This document shows, in pieces, positions 13,401 through 25,920 of a stretch of 64,000 nucleotides of DNA. Where the stretch lies: the NCBI GenBank assembly GCA_013396995.1, contig VWZP01005658.1, forward strand, positions 2,604,453 through 2,668,452, read 5' to 3'. The notes below the pieces were generated by a model that was not told where the DNA came from, searched no databases, and saw nothing but the letters and a program-made list of their open reading frames with translations. The position numbers and the translations under genes were made by a program. Every line of letters begins with the position of its first letter. The stretch's first letter is position 1. This DNA is from Dicaeum eximium. Lineage: Eukaryota > Chordata > Aves > Passeriformes > Dicaeidae.

Positions 13401-16400
13401 GGCCACAGTGATGTGAGAGGCTTCTGCAGGGCAGGGGAAGTTCAGCTCTTCCTGCCTTCAGCTCCTCCTAATTGCTCAACTCCCTCGTGTTCATCAGAAT
13501 TCGCTGGTGGTGAGAGGCTGCCAGATTTGATAGAAATAACCAGAAACCTGAAGTGAAGGGTGAGAAGTCTGTGACATGGACCTGCTGTAATTAATGTATT
13601 CAGAATGAAGGCTGAATGACATTGACTCCTGTAGGATAAACACTAGTGGGTCAAAATCTGAACACTACTGTACCCTAGGAAAATGCAGTTATATTTAGGA
13701 GAAAGGAGGAAAAACATAGCCTGAAACATTCCTGTCAAGTCACATTTCTCTTACTTATGTTTACTCTTACACTGCTGTCTCTTCAGCTTTTCCTTTTTTG
13801 TGCCTTTCCTTCTAAGCCTTGACAAGATAGGCAATATTGTTACATTGACACATTAGGATAGAATAGAAATGGAGGAAAACATTGTGTGAAAATGTTTGTC
13901 AGCACAACTTTTCTGGTGCTCTTCTAGACTTTTAGTTAAAATATTACGTACTGGAAACTTTTTTCTATCTCTTACCTCATAATTTAATCTACAAGTTTAC
14001 CCTCTGGGCCACTGCACCTTTCAATCCTTTCTACATTTTAAGCACAGGATCCAACTGCAGCCAAACCATCTTCCAATAAAAAGCACTGTGGTGAGTTCAA
14101 GTATATATATATTTATATATTTCATTTTTCCCTAACTTCATCTTGGTCATTTGGAGAACTTGGAATTCACACTCCTCGTCAGAAAACTTTTAAACCTTGT
14201 AGTGGAATGGCACAGGGCTGTGGGCCAGGACACCTGAACACAGCCCTTTTGCCTCTTGTAGGCCAAGGAAATGTACTTTCACATCAGGCTTTTATTCAGG
14301 ATGGGAGTGGATTTGAAGCCAAAATTACCTTGTTGGAAGTTTGTGAGCAGTCCCCTGTGTTTCACTGAGAGGTTTGGGGTTGGGCACACACTTACACTGA
14401 GCAGTGTTTACTCACTGGGCTGTGTTGCCAGTCAAGGATCATCCTATTCCAGTACTTTCCTCCTATGCTAGAAAATTACTACTAAACAATTCTGCTTCTG
14501 CTTCTGATTTTCCCCCAGTAACCAAAATGAATACTTTAAAACCCTTATCAATATAATGAATCTCATTCTCATATAAAGCAGGCTTTTATTAGAAAACTGT
14601 AGTCATATGTCTTTTCTTACTCAAGGCTGATGGTTCTGCAAGTACAGACAAGATGAATGTGCTTCACTCTCCCTGGGATTCTGTGTGTTCCTTATTTCTC
14701 ACAGCTCCCTCATTTTAGGATGGACATTGGTTTAATCAGAGCAGTCCTGCCAATCATACTTAGTTATTTTTTGAGACATAACCTTGGCTAGTAATTAATT
14801 ATGCTCTGAATTTGTTACTGAATTCAGTTTCAGAACATGTTAATATATATTCTTATATTATATCACACACTGTTCCTATATCCTAGTCAAACATACATGA
14901 TTGTCTCTAGTGGTCTGATATTCATGGCAGAATTCTTTGAAGATTTGAGGCTAGGATCCTTGTCAGCTCCTGGACTAATGGCACATTATCTGAGAGAACT
15001 GCTCAGCATCTTATAATACCAATGCTTTCTGTGCTTTAATCCTCAAATCCCTACATATTGCATAAGGTAAATATTCTTCTCCTCATCTTTTGGGAGAACA
15101 AACAGAAGAACAGCAGCAATGCCATTTGCAAAAAAAGCAGCCCCTTTCTGGCTGTTTCAAGGCAGGAAGTCACACTTAGTCCTTTTTCCCCCTTTCCTTG
15201 GTGGAGGAATTCCCTGTGCTAATTGATGCAGTGCTGCAAAAGAAGCAGCACCAACACTGTCCTGGTTTCCTGCTCTCCATTTGGGCAGGGATTTACCAAT
15301 CTGGCAGGAACTTTCCTTCTAACTGTGCAGCCTTCACAGGAGAGCAAATGCCTTTTTATTCTTCTGTGGGAGTTTATCTCAGTTTCCAACCTATGAATAA
15401 AACCATTAGTTGGGAAAATGAAAGATTCTCTTATTGATAAGCCATGAAATTAAGCTCTTCTTTGATCTTTGCTGGAAACCACCATATCCATAGGTTTCTC
15501 TGTTCAGAGAAATAGAAGAATTAAGCATTAGACATCTAGAAAATAAAACAAAAGCAATACCATTTTTTTCTGGGCAATAATGGTGTCACGTTATGCTTTA
15601 TCAATATAATTTAGCTATGCATTATATAGAAAATAAAACCTTTGAAGGGATTTTGTGAAGAATAATTAAATAGATGAAAAGCAGCATTGTTGAAAATCAT
15701 CAAAAGAGATTTTTGTCAGTTGTGGGCAAATGCAAAACCTGTTGAGGTCGATGAAAGTCCTTACAGTGATTTAAGCTGGCTTCCCTATCCCCCATAAAAC
15801 CATGAGTGTGCTGCATGAGGCTGCTGTATTTCTCTACCATGTCAAAGAGCAGCTGAATATTTGTAAGTCAGAACAAGAATCAAAGTTTATAAGCCAAGTC
15901 TCACTGTCATTTATGCCTTAATACCAGATTTTGGGTATATTTAGCTGCCTAAAGACCAGCTAAAAACACCCTGGGCTTTCCCAAATCATGCAAATGCTCA
16001 TATGAGTGTAAAGTAATATGACTTATAAATCATGCCAAGCAGAAATTGTTTCTTCTATTTTGCTAAATATACTTATTATCCCAAATGAAATATACTTTAA
16101 GATGAAGATTAAATATTTTAAATGATCTTGGAAAAAGACTGCAAAAAATATTAACAAGAAAGATGCTAGTGCCATGAGAAAATAGAAAATTTGCTACTTG
16201 ATACATGAAGCAGAATAAATTGTTTTTCCTCACAATAGTTTTGACTCATAAAACTGGTGGTAATGGAAATATATCTAAAAATTGAAACTTAGAAGTTATG
16301 TAAATTCAAATTTTAACTTGTTTTGGAAAATGTCCTGGGAAAAGTCTAAATCACAAAATTCTAAATTAAGAAACAAGCAAAAAAGATAGTATTTCTGGGG

Positions 16401-17605
16401 TGGTATTTGAAGGTTTTCAGAAATGCTTTCAGCCAAGAGCTGAAAGTTTGGAATCTGTGAAGTCAGAGTGTGTAATACAATGCTACCATTTGTGGGAACT
16501 CAGTTTGTGTGTTATCAGATATTCCCAAAAGGCTCCTGGCTATAAAATTTATAGTTAAATAGAGAGTCAAAGTAAAAGCAATTTTATGTTTAAAACTGTG
16601 GAATAAGAAACTAAAGCTGTCAAACACCCAAGAAAAATGCAGGTCCCTTTTCATAGTAATTTTCAGGCGTATTCTAAGCCTTTTGGATGCTGTCTTAAAC
16701 CCACAACTTAAGATGCAGTCTAACTGTCTTTATCTTTCATTGTGGACCTATGTAACAAGAAGATCTTTGCTTCCAGGCAGTGTTTGGAATTTACTAGTCA
16801 AATTAATGACTCAGGGAACATTAAAGACTCTGTAGAATTAAAATATTCTGTATATCAAGAACACTATTATTAGTAAGCAAAGGTATGTATTTAAGGTTTC
16901 CAAAATGACTTTATTCTCAAGAGAAACTGCTTTACAGCAGAAGCCTCATTTTCCAGTATCGGGACTAGGCTGTGTGTATTTAGTAACTTGGCATAATTAA
17001 TGCAATGTACCTTACAGAGTTGATGCACTAATAAAATGTCAGGCCTATGGTGGGGGTGTGAAGCTACACACTCATGATATTATTCTCAGATGGCACTGGA
17101 ATTACAGTAGTTCACTGGAAAAGCTGATCCATGGAGCAGAGGCTCTCTTGCTGCAATCTCAAATATATCACCTGAAAAGGAGCCAGCACTAGGGAAGCAC
17201 TGCAACCCCCAGCTGCCCATAAAGGGGCAGCTTGTGTGCTTGAAAGGCTACTTAAAATGTCGAGGTCTGTGCAGGGGCCAGATGTTAGCTGGTGGCATTC
17301 CTCAGCAAGAGCTGTGTCTGAGCACAGCAGAGTGACCGGCAGGGTGAGGACAAATCACCGCTGCCAGAGAACACTTCTCCTGGGGGCTCAGAGGTAAGGA
17401 ATGGACCTAATTTATGCTCATTTCTCTTTTATCTTTTCTTCTTTCCTTTGGGGAAAGGAAAATGAAAGAAGACCACATTCAGTAAATGTGGAACTGAATA
17501 AGCAGTGACTTTGTGGCTGTAAAACATCAATTCTGGTCTTATACTGACTGTGTCTACAAGATATTTTATTGACAGTAGAAACAACTGTCTGGTCAAGTTA
17601 GTTAA
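10461..17605. other. Non-coding stretch, no gene recognised
   Basis: Mostly AT-rich unique sequence, including a TA-rich run at 14102-14121. The block from roughly 15500 to 16400 is particularly AT-rich. No exon with both splice sites, no RNA gene and no mobile element ends were identified. Confidence 0.6.
14102..14121. repeat. TA-rich microsatellite
   Basis: Alternating TA interrupted by a TTT step; about twenty bases. Read directly. Confidence 0.85.
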
Positions 17606-17691
17606 AAATAGGTTTAAAGCCTCATATAAACCTTCTATTTCTTCCATGAAATAGGTTTAAAGCCTCACATAAACCTTCTGTTTCTTCCATG
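17606..17691 (+). repeat. 43-bp tandem duplication (two copies)
   Basis: Copy 1 is 17606-17648 and copy 2 is 17649-17691. They abut exactly and differ at two positions, both transitions (t/c within cctca[t/c]at and a/g within cttct[a/g]ttt). The high identity implies a fairly recent local duplication, followed by two substitutions. No coding content. Confidence 0.95.
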
Positions 17692-19908
17692 CAGAATCTT
17701 AAATTAATCTTGAAGGATCCTGCTGAAATTTTGATCATTTGTTTCTTAGTAGTTGAATAGCCATTGACTGGTGGCTGGAAGATCTGTGATGAACAGAAAA
17801 TGGCTTGGGTTAAGAACTGGCTAAAAAATTACAGGATATGGGGAAACATAAACATCCAAGTCTTTATTAACATCAAAGGAAACAGTCCAGAGTGCCCAGA
17901 GATAGCTGTGGAGGTTTCCAGAACCTCGTGTAGGTACCAGTAATTCTGTGGGATTTCTGCTTGAGGAATGGCAAACTGGTGCAAAGTTAGCCACAGTTTG
18001 AGAGCATTTTTCCTGTGAAAATGGAAAGGTTTTACTCACACAGAATCTAAACACCAAATCTGTAATTTAATCTATATGTATCTGATTTTCATCCATAATC
18101 AAGCAGTAGAAATGCGTCTTTTGCCTTTCTGTATTCGTTATTTCATGAGGAAACTGAAGAGGGCCAATCTGACTTCTTTGGAGATGGACTTGTTATGAAA
18201 GCATGGTGACCTCCACTGTCACTTATTCACCACAGGACAGAGGATACAGCTCCTCAAATGCACCACTGTCCTATCTAGGACACAAGGACAAACACAATAT
18301 TTGTCTTTAGCAGTGGCTGGCAGCACTGCAGCTTGTGCCTGCACTGCAGTTATCTCTAGAATTGTTGCAGAAATGACCTACCTAATATCCCAGACATCCT
18401 TTCCTTAAGGGTAGGGTAGAACTGGATGTCTCTGAAATAAAATAATCACGTGTATTATCTAATTCTGCAGGCAGCTGAGGGGAACCTTCATTTGTACCTT
18501 CCAAAATGTTCTTTATGTAAATTGAACAATGTTGACTAAACCGCTAAAAGCTAAAATGTGATGCAGTTATTGCTTAGCTGTTTGAAGTAACATCACAAAA
18601 ATGCTTCAGAACAGCAAGTGAAATACTTAGTTAAGATTCTAGAAAAAATGCTTACTTCAAATATAATGTACTTAGGGACTTAGCTAAACTTGGCTTTTTC
18701 ATTGTAAAAAATACTCTAAAATCTCTAATAACTTCAAAGGTTGAGGGCTTCAGTTTTACAGTAGCAAAGTGCTGACTGAGCCTTTCCTCAGAATGAGTTC
18801 AAAAGCAAGAGCACAACTTTCTTTGATCAGAGACATCTCCTTAATTTTATTATGGTTCCAGTGAAGTGCATTGCCTTTATAGCTGCAACTGGTAAGTTTT
18901 ACACTTCTGTTCCTCTATCATACTATACAAAATAAGCACTCCACATAAAACTCATTATGTAATAAATGATCTCCTTCATTGCATGCCTCTGATTTCTGAT
19001 TAGAAGATCAAGGGTTTCAGTAAACTGTTGGAGAGCCTGCAGTCCTACACATTCTAGCAGAAAACAGGAAATAAAAACAGCCCTTCTGAGGCAGTGTATA
19101 CCTGGGTCAACCCCTTCAAATCTCTGAAACCTGCAAACTAGAGAATGTATTGTTGTTTTATTTAATAACTAACAGCTGTGCTCAACTCTAGCAGGGCATG
19201 GCCATATTCACCAACAAAGGGTTACACTGGCAGGAGAAGGGAGAAACTGAACCCCGCTGAGGAAAAGAGAACAGAAGAGTGATATTATGCAATTTAATGC
19301 CCTTACTGGAACTAAATACCTGCCAAGGGGTTGCTTGCTTCTATAATCCTTAAAAACCCCACAAAATAGTCCTCCTTTTATGACTGTGAGGTAGGTAAAA
19401 GGAGATGCCGATGAACTACTGATCTCTTTCCAGCAGATCATTTCCTTACAGGTGAGACTGAGCACAGTGAACGACTTTAGACAAACCAGACTGGACCCAA
19501 ATCCTGCCAGCTGTGCCAGAGGAGAAAGGATGTGAAGCACCACAGATCCTGTCATAAGTAACAGAGGTCCAGGAGTTTGCATGAGTTAGCATCTCTCTGG
19601 GGTGTCACCAGTTCTGAGAAAAGTGCCTGGGGTGTCCACAAGGACCTTGGCAGCACCTTCCCTGCCCTGTCCTGGTACTGTGTTTGTACCTATCCTGTCT
19701 CTACACCATTTCTCACTTGTTTTCATGCCTTCCCTTCTAAATTGTATTATTTTTATTTTATTTAGTCATTCTCACTAAAATTTTTTTCTCCCTGTCACTG
19801 TCAAATCTTTCTAACTTCTTGTCTTTCCAAATTGTCCCAGCTTTTTTTCTGCTGAATTACACAGCTCACTCTTGTTTTCAGAGCCAAAACTACAAAAACA
19901 TAGGAGGA

Positions 19909-19944
19909 GTTTCTCTTTTCTTGTTTCTCTTTTCTTGTTTCTCT
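19909..19944 (+). repeat. 14-bp tandem repeat, 2.6 copies
   Basis: Unit gtttctcttttctt occurs at 19909-19922 and 19923-19936, with a partial third copy at 19937-19944. All copies match exactly over the compared bases. Pyrimidine-only apart from the leading G. Confidence 0.95.
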
Positions 19945-20221
19945 AGTGTGGTGTTAAATTAACCATGGCAATTGTGCAACTGCAGAAAAAAACCCTTTCT
20001 TTAATTCAGGCCAGAAACTGCATATTCAAAGCATTTTACTGTCAGGCTGTACTAAAAGTCTCAACTGTTCATGTGGGAACTGGAATTTTGGAAGCTTATA
20101 TTTTAAAGAAATTTGAGAGGATTTTCACACCATGATACTGCAGTGATATTTTCCTTCTGCTACATTTCAATTTCTTACTCTCTAGCTTGAAGGTATCAAA
20201 AAAGAAATTGTTTTTTCTTTC

Positions 20222-20236
20222 TTTTTTTTTTTTTTT
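20222..20236. repeat. Poly-T tract (T15)
   Basis: Fifteen consecutive T on the plus strand. It could be the remnant of a retroposon tail on the minus strand, but no element body or target duplication was seen beside it. Confidence 0.9.
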
Positions 20237-20812
20237 GAATTGTAGATCATTACTCACTTGCATCTTTCTTGAAATTGGCTCATTTGTTTAAGCTGATGCT
20301 TTCCAAAATCTTTCAGCTTGCGGCAAGGACCCAGCAGCACAGGAAATTCCTCAGAATGGTCAACACTGGCAAAGTATAAACAACTAAAAATAGGTCTTAT
20401 CATGGAAGGCTTTGAATGTGCTGACTGTAAGAGGTACTGTCAGCTCCACATGTAAGAGACAGAACAGAGATCCTGGCTTTTTTCAGAGCTACTTTGGCAA
20501 AGACCTGCTTATCTCCTCAGGCAGTTCACATACACTGTTCCTGGGCATGTTTCCAAACAGAAAGTGGAGTAAATGCTACTCCACAAGCCAGGACAGGATT
20601 GAAAAACTGGCTCTGTAGTCCCTTTCTCTCAGAGAAATAAGCAAAAATGTTAGGGTGAGGCTGTGGTTTGTATCCTTACAGATCTCAGAGATTACTGTCT
20701 CCAGCTGGTCATCACCACCTCCTTTGGCATTCACAGGCTTTGTTGATTTGCCAGTTGCAGTAAAAGTGCTTGGTTAGATCAGAGGGCTCACTCTTATATC
20801 AATTATGAAGGC

Positions 20813-20894
20813 AAAAAAAAAAAATCCATCAAAAAGCTGGAGAAAGTGTTTGTTTTTTTTGGGGTTTTTTTGGTTTTGTTTTTTTTTTTTTTTT
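20813..20894. repeat. A-run followed by T/G-rich low-complexity tract
   Basis: Twelve A at 20813-20824, then a T/G-rich tract from about 20848 to 20894 ending in a long T run. Low-complexity sequence; no element recognised. Confidence 0.85.
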
Positions 20895-22074
20895 GAAGGA
20901 CAATGGCAGAGTTACTACACTGTGGTGCAGAGGCCAGCTAACCACTACTTTGCTTTAAAGAATGTATTCTTATGGAAATGTTAATGTTACTCAGTTCATC
21001 TTCAAGTGCCAATAGATCAAGCACTGGAGTGTTCTTAACCTCAGCTCTGCTGCACCAGATCAATAGGAGCCAATGGTTTTCTGATTAGCTCTATATTGAT
21101 TGACCTTAATCTAAGAGTCATGTTCCTCCCTAGTAATAGTAATCCCTCAGGAATGCCATGGCTTCCTTGATAGATGGCATAATAATCTTCATTACATTCT
21201 TTTCATTGTTCATTTTGAGCTGTTTCTCCATGCAAGTCATGCCTTATCCTTATTGCTTTACTTTGGATTTGGTAGCATCATTATTAAGATTAGTTAATTA
21301 ATTTGTAAAACTTTTTATGTAGATACCTGTAGTTATTACTTCTATGGAATGAAAAATTGTCCGTTTTTAAATATTCATTATCTCAGTAAATGTGGTTTCT
21401 ATAAAGAGAATATGGTGTGCTATTGTGGACAGAGGATGACAGGATAAGAGTATGCTTTTGCCTTCTAGAGGTAGATTTCTTGAAAAAAAAAAAACCTCTC
21501 AACCCAAAATCAAACGTGGTTATTCTTGGTCTGTAAAGGTGTCAATGATGGAAGGACACTTTTTCTTTTGTATGGAATTTTATCAGCTGTCCTCTCCTTA
21601 TGCATAAAAGATTTTCTACGATCCCTGTTAGCTCTGTAAACCTCACCTAAATCTGAAAGCCAGGGTGGATACTTTCCTTTCCAACTCCTCTGCTGTTTAC
21701 AGGAGCACCACAGGCTAAACGAGGCCATCATTAAAAATTTTTTTGCCCCCATTTATTTCTCTCTTAAGAGACAACTTTGAATAAACTTGTCCAAACCTAT
21801 TAGCTTTCAGCAGGATTTGCAGAGGTGTAACCAAGGACAGCCTGGCCTGCAGCAGTTTGTGCTCTGCAGGTGACAGAACATGACAACACACATAACCAAC
21901 ACATGACCTGAACATCTCTGCCTTTTACTGTGCCTTTTGAGTCTCACAAAATGGAACACTTGGTACTGCTTCAGTACAATTGCATTGTGTTAACACAAGT
22001 GGAATAAATATTAATTCACTGTAACGAAAAAGATTCTCTTCCTCTTCTAGACCAATTTCCTGTCAGAAGAAAAT

Positions 22075-22438
22075 TGGTATGTACCAGCTTTGGTGTTTTG
22101 GCTAGTGGCAGTTTGTAGTAGGCACCACAGCTTGTGGTGATGGGGAGTGGGGCTGTGGCTGAGCTCATCCCTGATGGGCTCCAGCTGTGTCACACAGGTG
22201 ATTGGTATTGAAGGCAATGAGCCAGGGAGTGCTGAGGGGCACTGAGCAACCACAGAAGGGTGGAGAGGACACACAGGTGGAATGTGTGTGAGATCAAGAG
22301 TGTAAAAGGTTGTACTGAGAAGCAATAAAGAGCAGACACCTGCAGCCTTCTGAAGTGAGCTGATGTTACTCTCCATGGGCAGATGCCTGAAGCCTCCTTC
22401 AGTGCTGGTGGTGGCTCCACTGTCCTTCTGCTATACCA
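22075..22438 (+). mobile_element. LTR-like dispersed repeat, copy 1 (probable solo LTR)
   Basis: Clearly related to 35085-35400 and in the same orientation. A 50-base block (22252-22301) is identical to 35254-35303, and similarity extends on both sides. LTR-like traits: a TG near the left end, a CA near the right end, a TAAAAG-type box at about 22302, AATAAA at 22324-22329, and length near 360 bases. This copy holds about 40 extra bases after the AATAAA compared with copy 2. Bird ERV solo LTRs commonly show this layout; the family name is not known to me. No flanking target-site duplication was found, so the ends are approximate. No retroviral genes adjoin it. Confidence 0.6.
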
Positions 22439-25230
22439 GTTTGATTCTCCAAGCAACAGGAGGTATGTTGGTGCTTTTTAAAGATTATTTCATCTTAGGT
22501 GTGTCCCAGCTCTACGCCTTGTTTGTTGTTTAAGAACAATACATCAGATAAATCAGAATACAGAGCTGCAGGTAAGACCAAGAATGGTTTTTGTCTTTTG
22601 CTATTGTGAGAGGTGATTCATATGCGTGCACATTCAGCATTTTGGGGTGTAATCCCTGGAGCTATGACCAGCTGGGTTTTACCTGGCTGAAGAGCCCTGA
22701 TAGCAGCTCAGAGATGTTGCCTAAGCCCTGGCAGAGGCAGCTGCTGGGGTCATCCAAGGGACTAACTGGTTTTGTTTAGGCTGTGTGTGGCTTTTGGCAT
22801 TTGGCATTGGCCTCACTGTGGGGAAGTGCTGTGGGTGTGTTCTGCTGCTGTGGCTTTCTTGGTCTGCAGGGAGGCTGAGACAGAGCTTAACCCTGGTGCT
22901 GAGGTGAAATCTCATTACTGAGGTCTATGTTAATCTCTCTGATGAGTGTGCTCTACACCTCAGTGCATTTCTACTGGATCCAAATGAATTATTTTTGCTA
23001 TGGACAGTAATCTGCTTTAAATATAGCAAGTACTCATACAGCACATGAAAACACTAGCAGGAACTTATGCCAGCATGCTTCAGCTATATATTAGTGGGAT
23101 AGTTCTTACCAAAAAGCTAGCTCAGCAAATAGGAAAGAAATGATCTTTTGTCAATCCTGTACTGGATCTGTCTACCATTACTGTATGTGTAAGGCTGTGT
23201 AAATAATAAATCAGGAGCAAGTGAATTGTATGAAGGCAGAAAGCCAGTCAATCATTTCTAATCATCTCATTGTGCTTGACAATATCTTTAGAAACTGCTT
23301 CTATTATGGTAGGGGTGAAGGGAAACTTCCTAGCACAGTTGACCAGCTTCTGTGATTTTAGAGGTCTAATAAGATGATACTAGGTTCAAAAGATAAATAG
23401 GTAACTTAAAAAAAAAAATAAACATTTTTTTTAGGGAATGAGAAAACCTGACCAACATGGTAGCTGGTTTGAGAGTGATTTGGGAACAAAGCATGTGGTA
23501 GCATTTGTTAGGCTTCACAGAAGCAGAAAATCAATTTGCCTCCTGCAAGGGTGGTTGTTATCTCTGGTGTGCATACTTACTGCCCATGTCAGCCCATCAT
23601 TTCTGGGGCCTCTTGGTTAAAGATACTATCATCTTTAATGAAATTTAGCTCATTTCTTCAAATGATCTCAAAGTCAATTACTATTTAAACTACACAATAG
23701 ATGCAGTTCTGTTTTACATTAAAGAAGATTGATCTCATTCCACCAGTTTAAAAGGTCTACCAGCGAGCATATTTTATGGGCTGTGTAGAAAAACATGGAT
23801 CAGTAAATCCAAAAGGCAATGATCAGTAAATCCAAAAGGCAATGTTCCTCTTTGTTTTCCTGTCGAATTCTCCTTCCCAAGATCTGATCTTGACTGGTTA
23901 CTGTACTGCCTGTATGTTGATTGTCCAACTGGATGGACACATTGGGTTTGGAACTATTTATAAGTTAAATTATGAAATATAAAGAAAAATTGGTCTGTGT
24001 AAAGATATTTTCTTCCTTGGTATTGTAGGGATTGTGTACTAGTGTAGGAGACTGAGGTCAAACCATAGTGCCATACGAGCATAGAACTTTTAAACTTAAA
24101 AGAAAAAGAAACAAATTCAGAATGACAATTTAACAGAAATATTTTTATTATTAATTTGAAAAAAGAGATAACTGTCTTTTCCCTTGCCTTTCATCTTACA
24201 GAATAGTTCAAAATTTCCTATTAATCCATCTTCTCTTCAAAACTATGCCTAATGACGCTTACAGGAATCCCATGAGATGTTACTTGAGAATGCAAGTTTT
24301 TTTCAGACTATTTTTTTCAGACTTGTGTTTGTTTTGTATCAGGTATCAAGTTTCTGGTTTATTTCAGGTAACACAGAAATAAAGGAGGAAATAAGGAAAT
24401 GGCCCTCCTGCCTATCAAACTAACTTAAAGTGTGACAGAGTAAATCTGTATTGAAATAATTTAATGATTGACCCTCTTTATAACCTGTGGCAGCTTCATC
24501 TCACAAGCTATGTGTGCAATGACTGTACCAGTTTCTAGTTTGGCAAAATACCCTGAAGACACATCACTTAAAATTTGCAGTAAGAGTTGAGTCAGCAGCT
24601 GTCTAGCTTGAAAAGAAGAATCAACAGTCCATCATGTTTTCCTCAACATAAACAAACTTTGAAGAAACATCATGATCTTCTCAGAATTATTTATTTGTCC
24701 AAATCATTTAGCCCTTTGTGCCTTGTTCTTTCCGCTGTCACATCTCTTAGCATAGATGTGTTGTGGAGTCAGGCATTGTGTGCCAGCTCCACGTCTGTGC
24801 TGCACTGGTATAGCTCTGTACCTTGACATCTCTGCCTCCTTGACATTTCCATTAAAAAAAAAAAAAGTACTGGCAGTGAGATTCTGGAGATGGCTGCTGA
24901 GTTTTCCAGTACTAATTTTGACATCTCAGAATTTGCTAACTCACTGGCTGAGTGGGAAAAATGAGTATTGCAGTCAATCCTTGGTTAAACATATGTTTGT
25001 GTAAAAGCTTTTGGTTCATGCAATCCTTTGATTGTCAGTCACTTCTAGGAGCACTTAATTTTAAAGCAAGGTGGCTGTTTATAGAGCTTAGTCTGTCTGT
25101 GACTTTTGGGCCTGCCCCTAAAGGGTACCACTTGTTTTCTCTATACCATCACTTGCTCTGTGTTGCGATGGTCAACGCTTACTGAGCGTTCCTGCTGTTA
25201 AAGCCCTGCTTTTCACACCCTTCTCCTCTT
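22439..25230. other. Non-coding stretch, no gene recognised
   Basis: Unique sequence with a perfect 23-bp tandem duplication at 23798-23843 and an A run near 24854. No exon, RNA gene or mobile element was recognised. Confidence 0.6.
23798..23843 (+). repeat. Perfect 23-bp tandem duplication
   Basis: Two abutting, identical copies (23798-23820 and 23821-23843), each starting gatcagtaaatcc. Perfect identity suggests a recent event, either in the genome or during assembly. Confidence 0.95.
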
Positions 25231-25920
25231 CTTATGTGTTTCTGGGTTTGGTTTTTTTGTTGTTGTGTGTTCCTCCTGGGAATCCTGCTGGGATGGTGCC
25301 ATATTTCCCTTGCCCAGAAGAGCCCAGTTCTGGGCACACAGGGGCATTGTGGTGAGAGCACAGTGACCCAAACCCAGCAGTCCAAGGGGTCCATGGCTGG
25401 GAGAAGGTGGGAAGGGAGAGGAGAGTGACCATGGGAGTCCTGCTGGCGCTTGGCAGCCCTTTCATAGGGGTCTCACTTGGAGGGCCATGCTCTGCCCTCC
25501 CCTGTGGGACTCTGTACCCTGCTGTTGCTGTGGACACCATCTGTGTGTTCCGTGGTGCCTGTGACACGTGTGAGGGCCAGCAGAGCGTGGTCTGGCAGCA
25601 CAGCTCCATGGGGACAAAGCTGGGAGCTGTGACAGAGGGCACATCTCCTGCGTGGGGAGCTCCTTGTCACTGCTGGGACAGCCAGGGCTCCTCTGAGCTC
25701 CTCGGAGGGTGCTGCTGGTGTGGCTTTGCCCTGGCTCTGCTCTGGAGCTGTCCTGTGCCTTGTGCTTTGGGCTGTTTGAGTGTGCAGAACAGACGCGCTG
25801 TAGGTGACAGCAGCGCTGAAATCCAAACCTCTCTGTGTCCAGCCATGGGACCCTGGGGAGAGGCAAAAACCATCCAAGTACCTCACTGGGGTAGCCGTAC
25901 TTTTCAACTAAAAACCTTCC
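25231..25920. other. Strongly G+C-rich patch of unknown nature
   Basis: About 690 bases with much higher G+C than the neighbours and sharp edges on both sides. Some CpG dinucleotides are present (near 25449, 25549, 25568, 25587, 25795), but too few to be a typical CpG island. Overlapping frames are open on both strands: 182 codons plus at 25407-25955, and 167 and 144 codons minus. Their Cys, Trp, Gly and Ser rich translations show no domain. A worn LTR, an lncRNA exon or a G+C-biased conversion spot are all possible. Confidence 0.5.

Larger units (their letters stand above)
17692..22074. other. Non-coding stretch, no gene recognised
   Basis: Unique sequence with a 14-bp pyrimidine-rich tandem repeat at 19909-19944 and several A or T runs at 20222-20894. 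The 124-codon minus frame at 19208-19582 is Leu, Ser and Cys rich with no family signal and is treated as chance. Confidence 0.55.

Noticed and set aside
19208..19582. 124-codon minus-strand open frame
   Set aside because: Hydrophobic and Ser/Cys-rich chance composition. No splice sites or start context that support it.
21510..21752. Minus frame with a PPWLSDLGEVYR stretch vaguely like a LINE reverse-transcriptase region
   Set aside because: No catalytic motif and no neighbouring CR1 sequence. Similarity is too weak to call.
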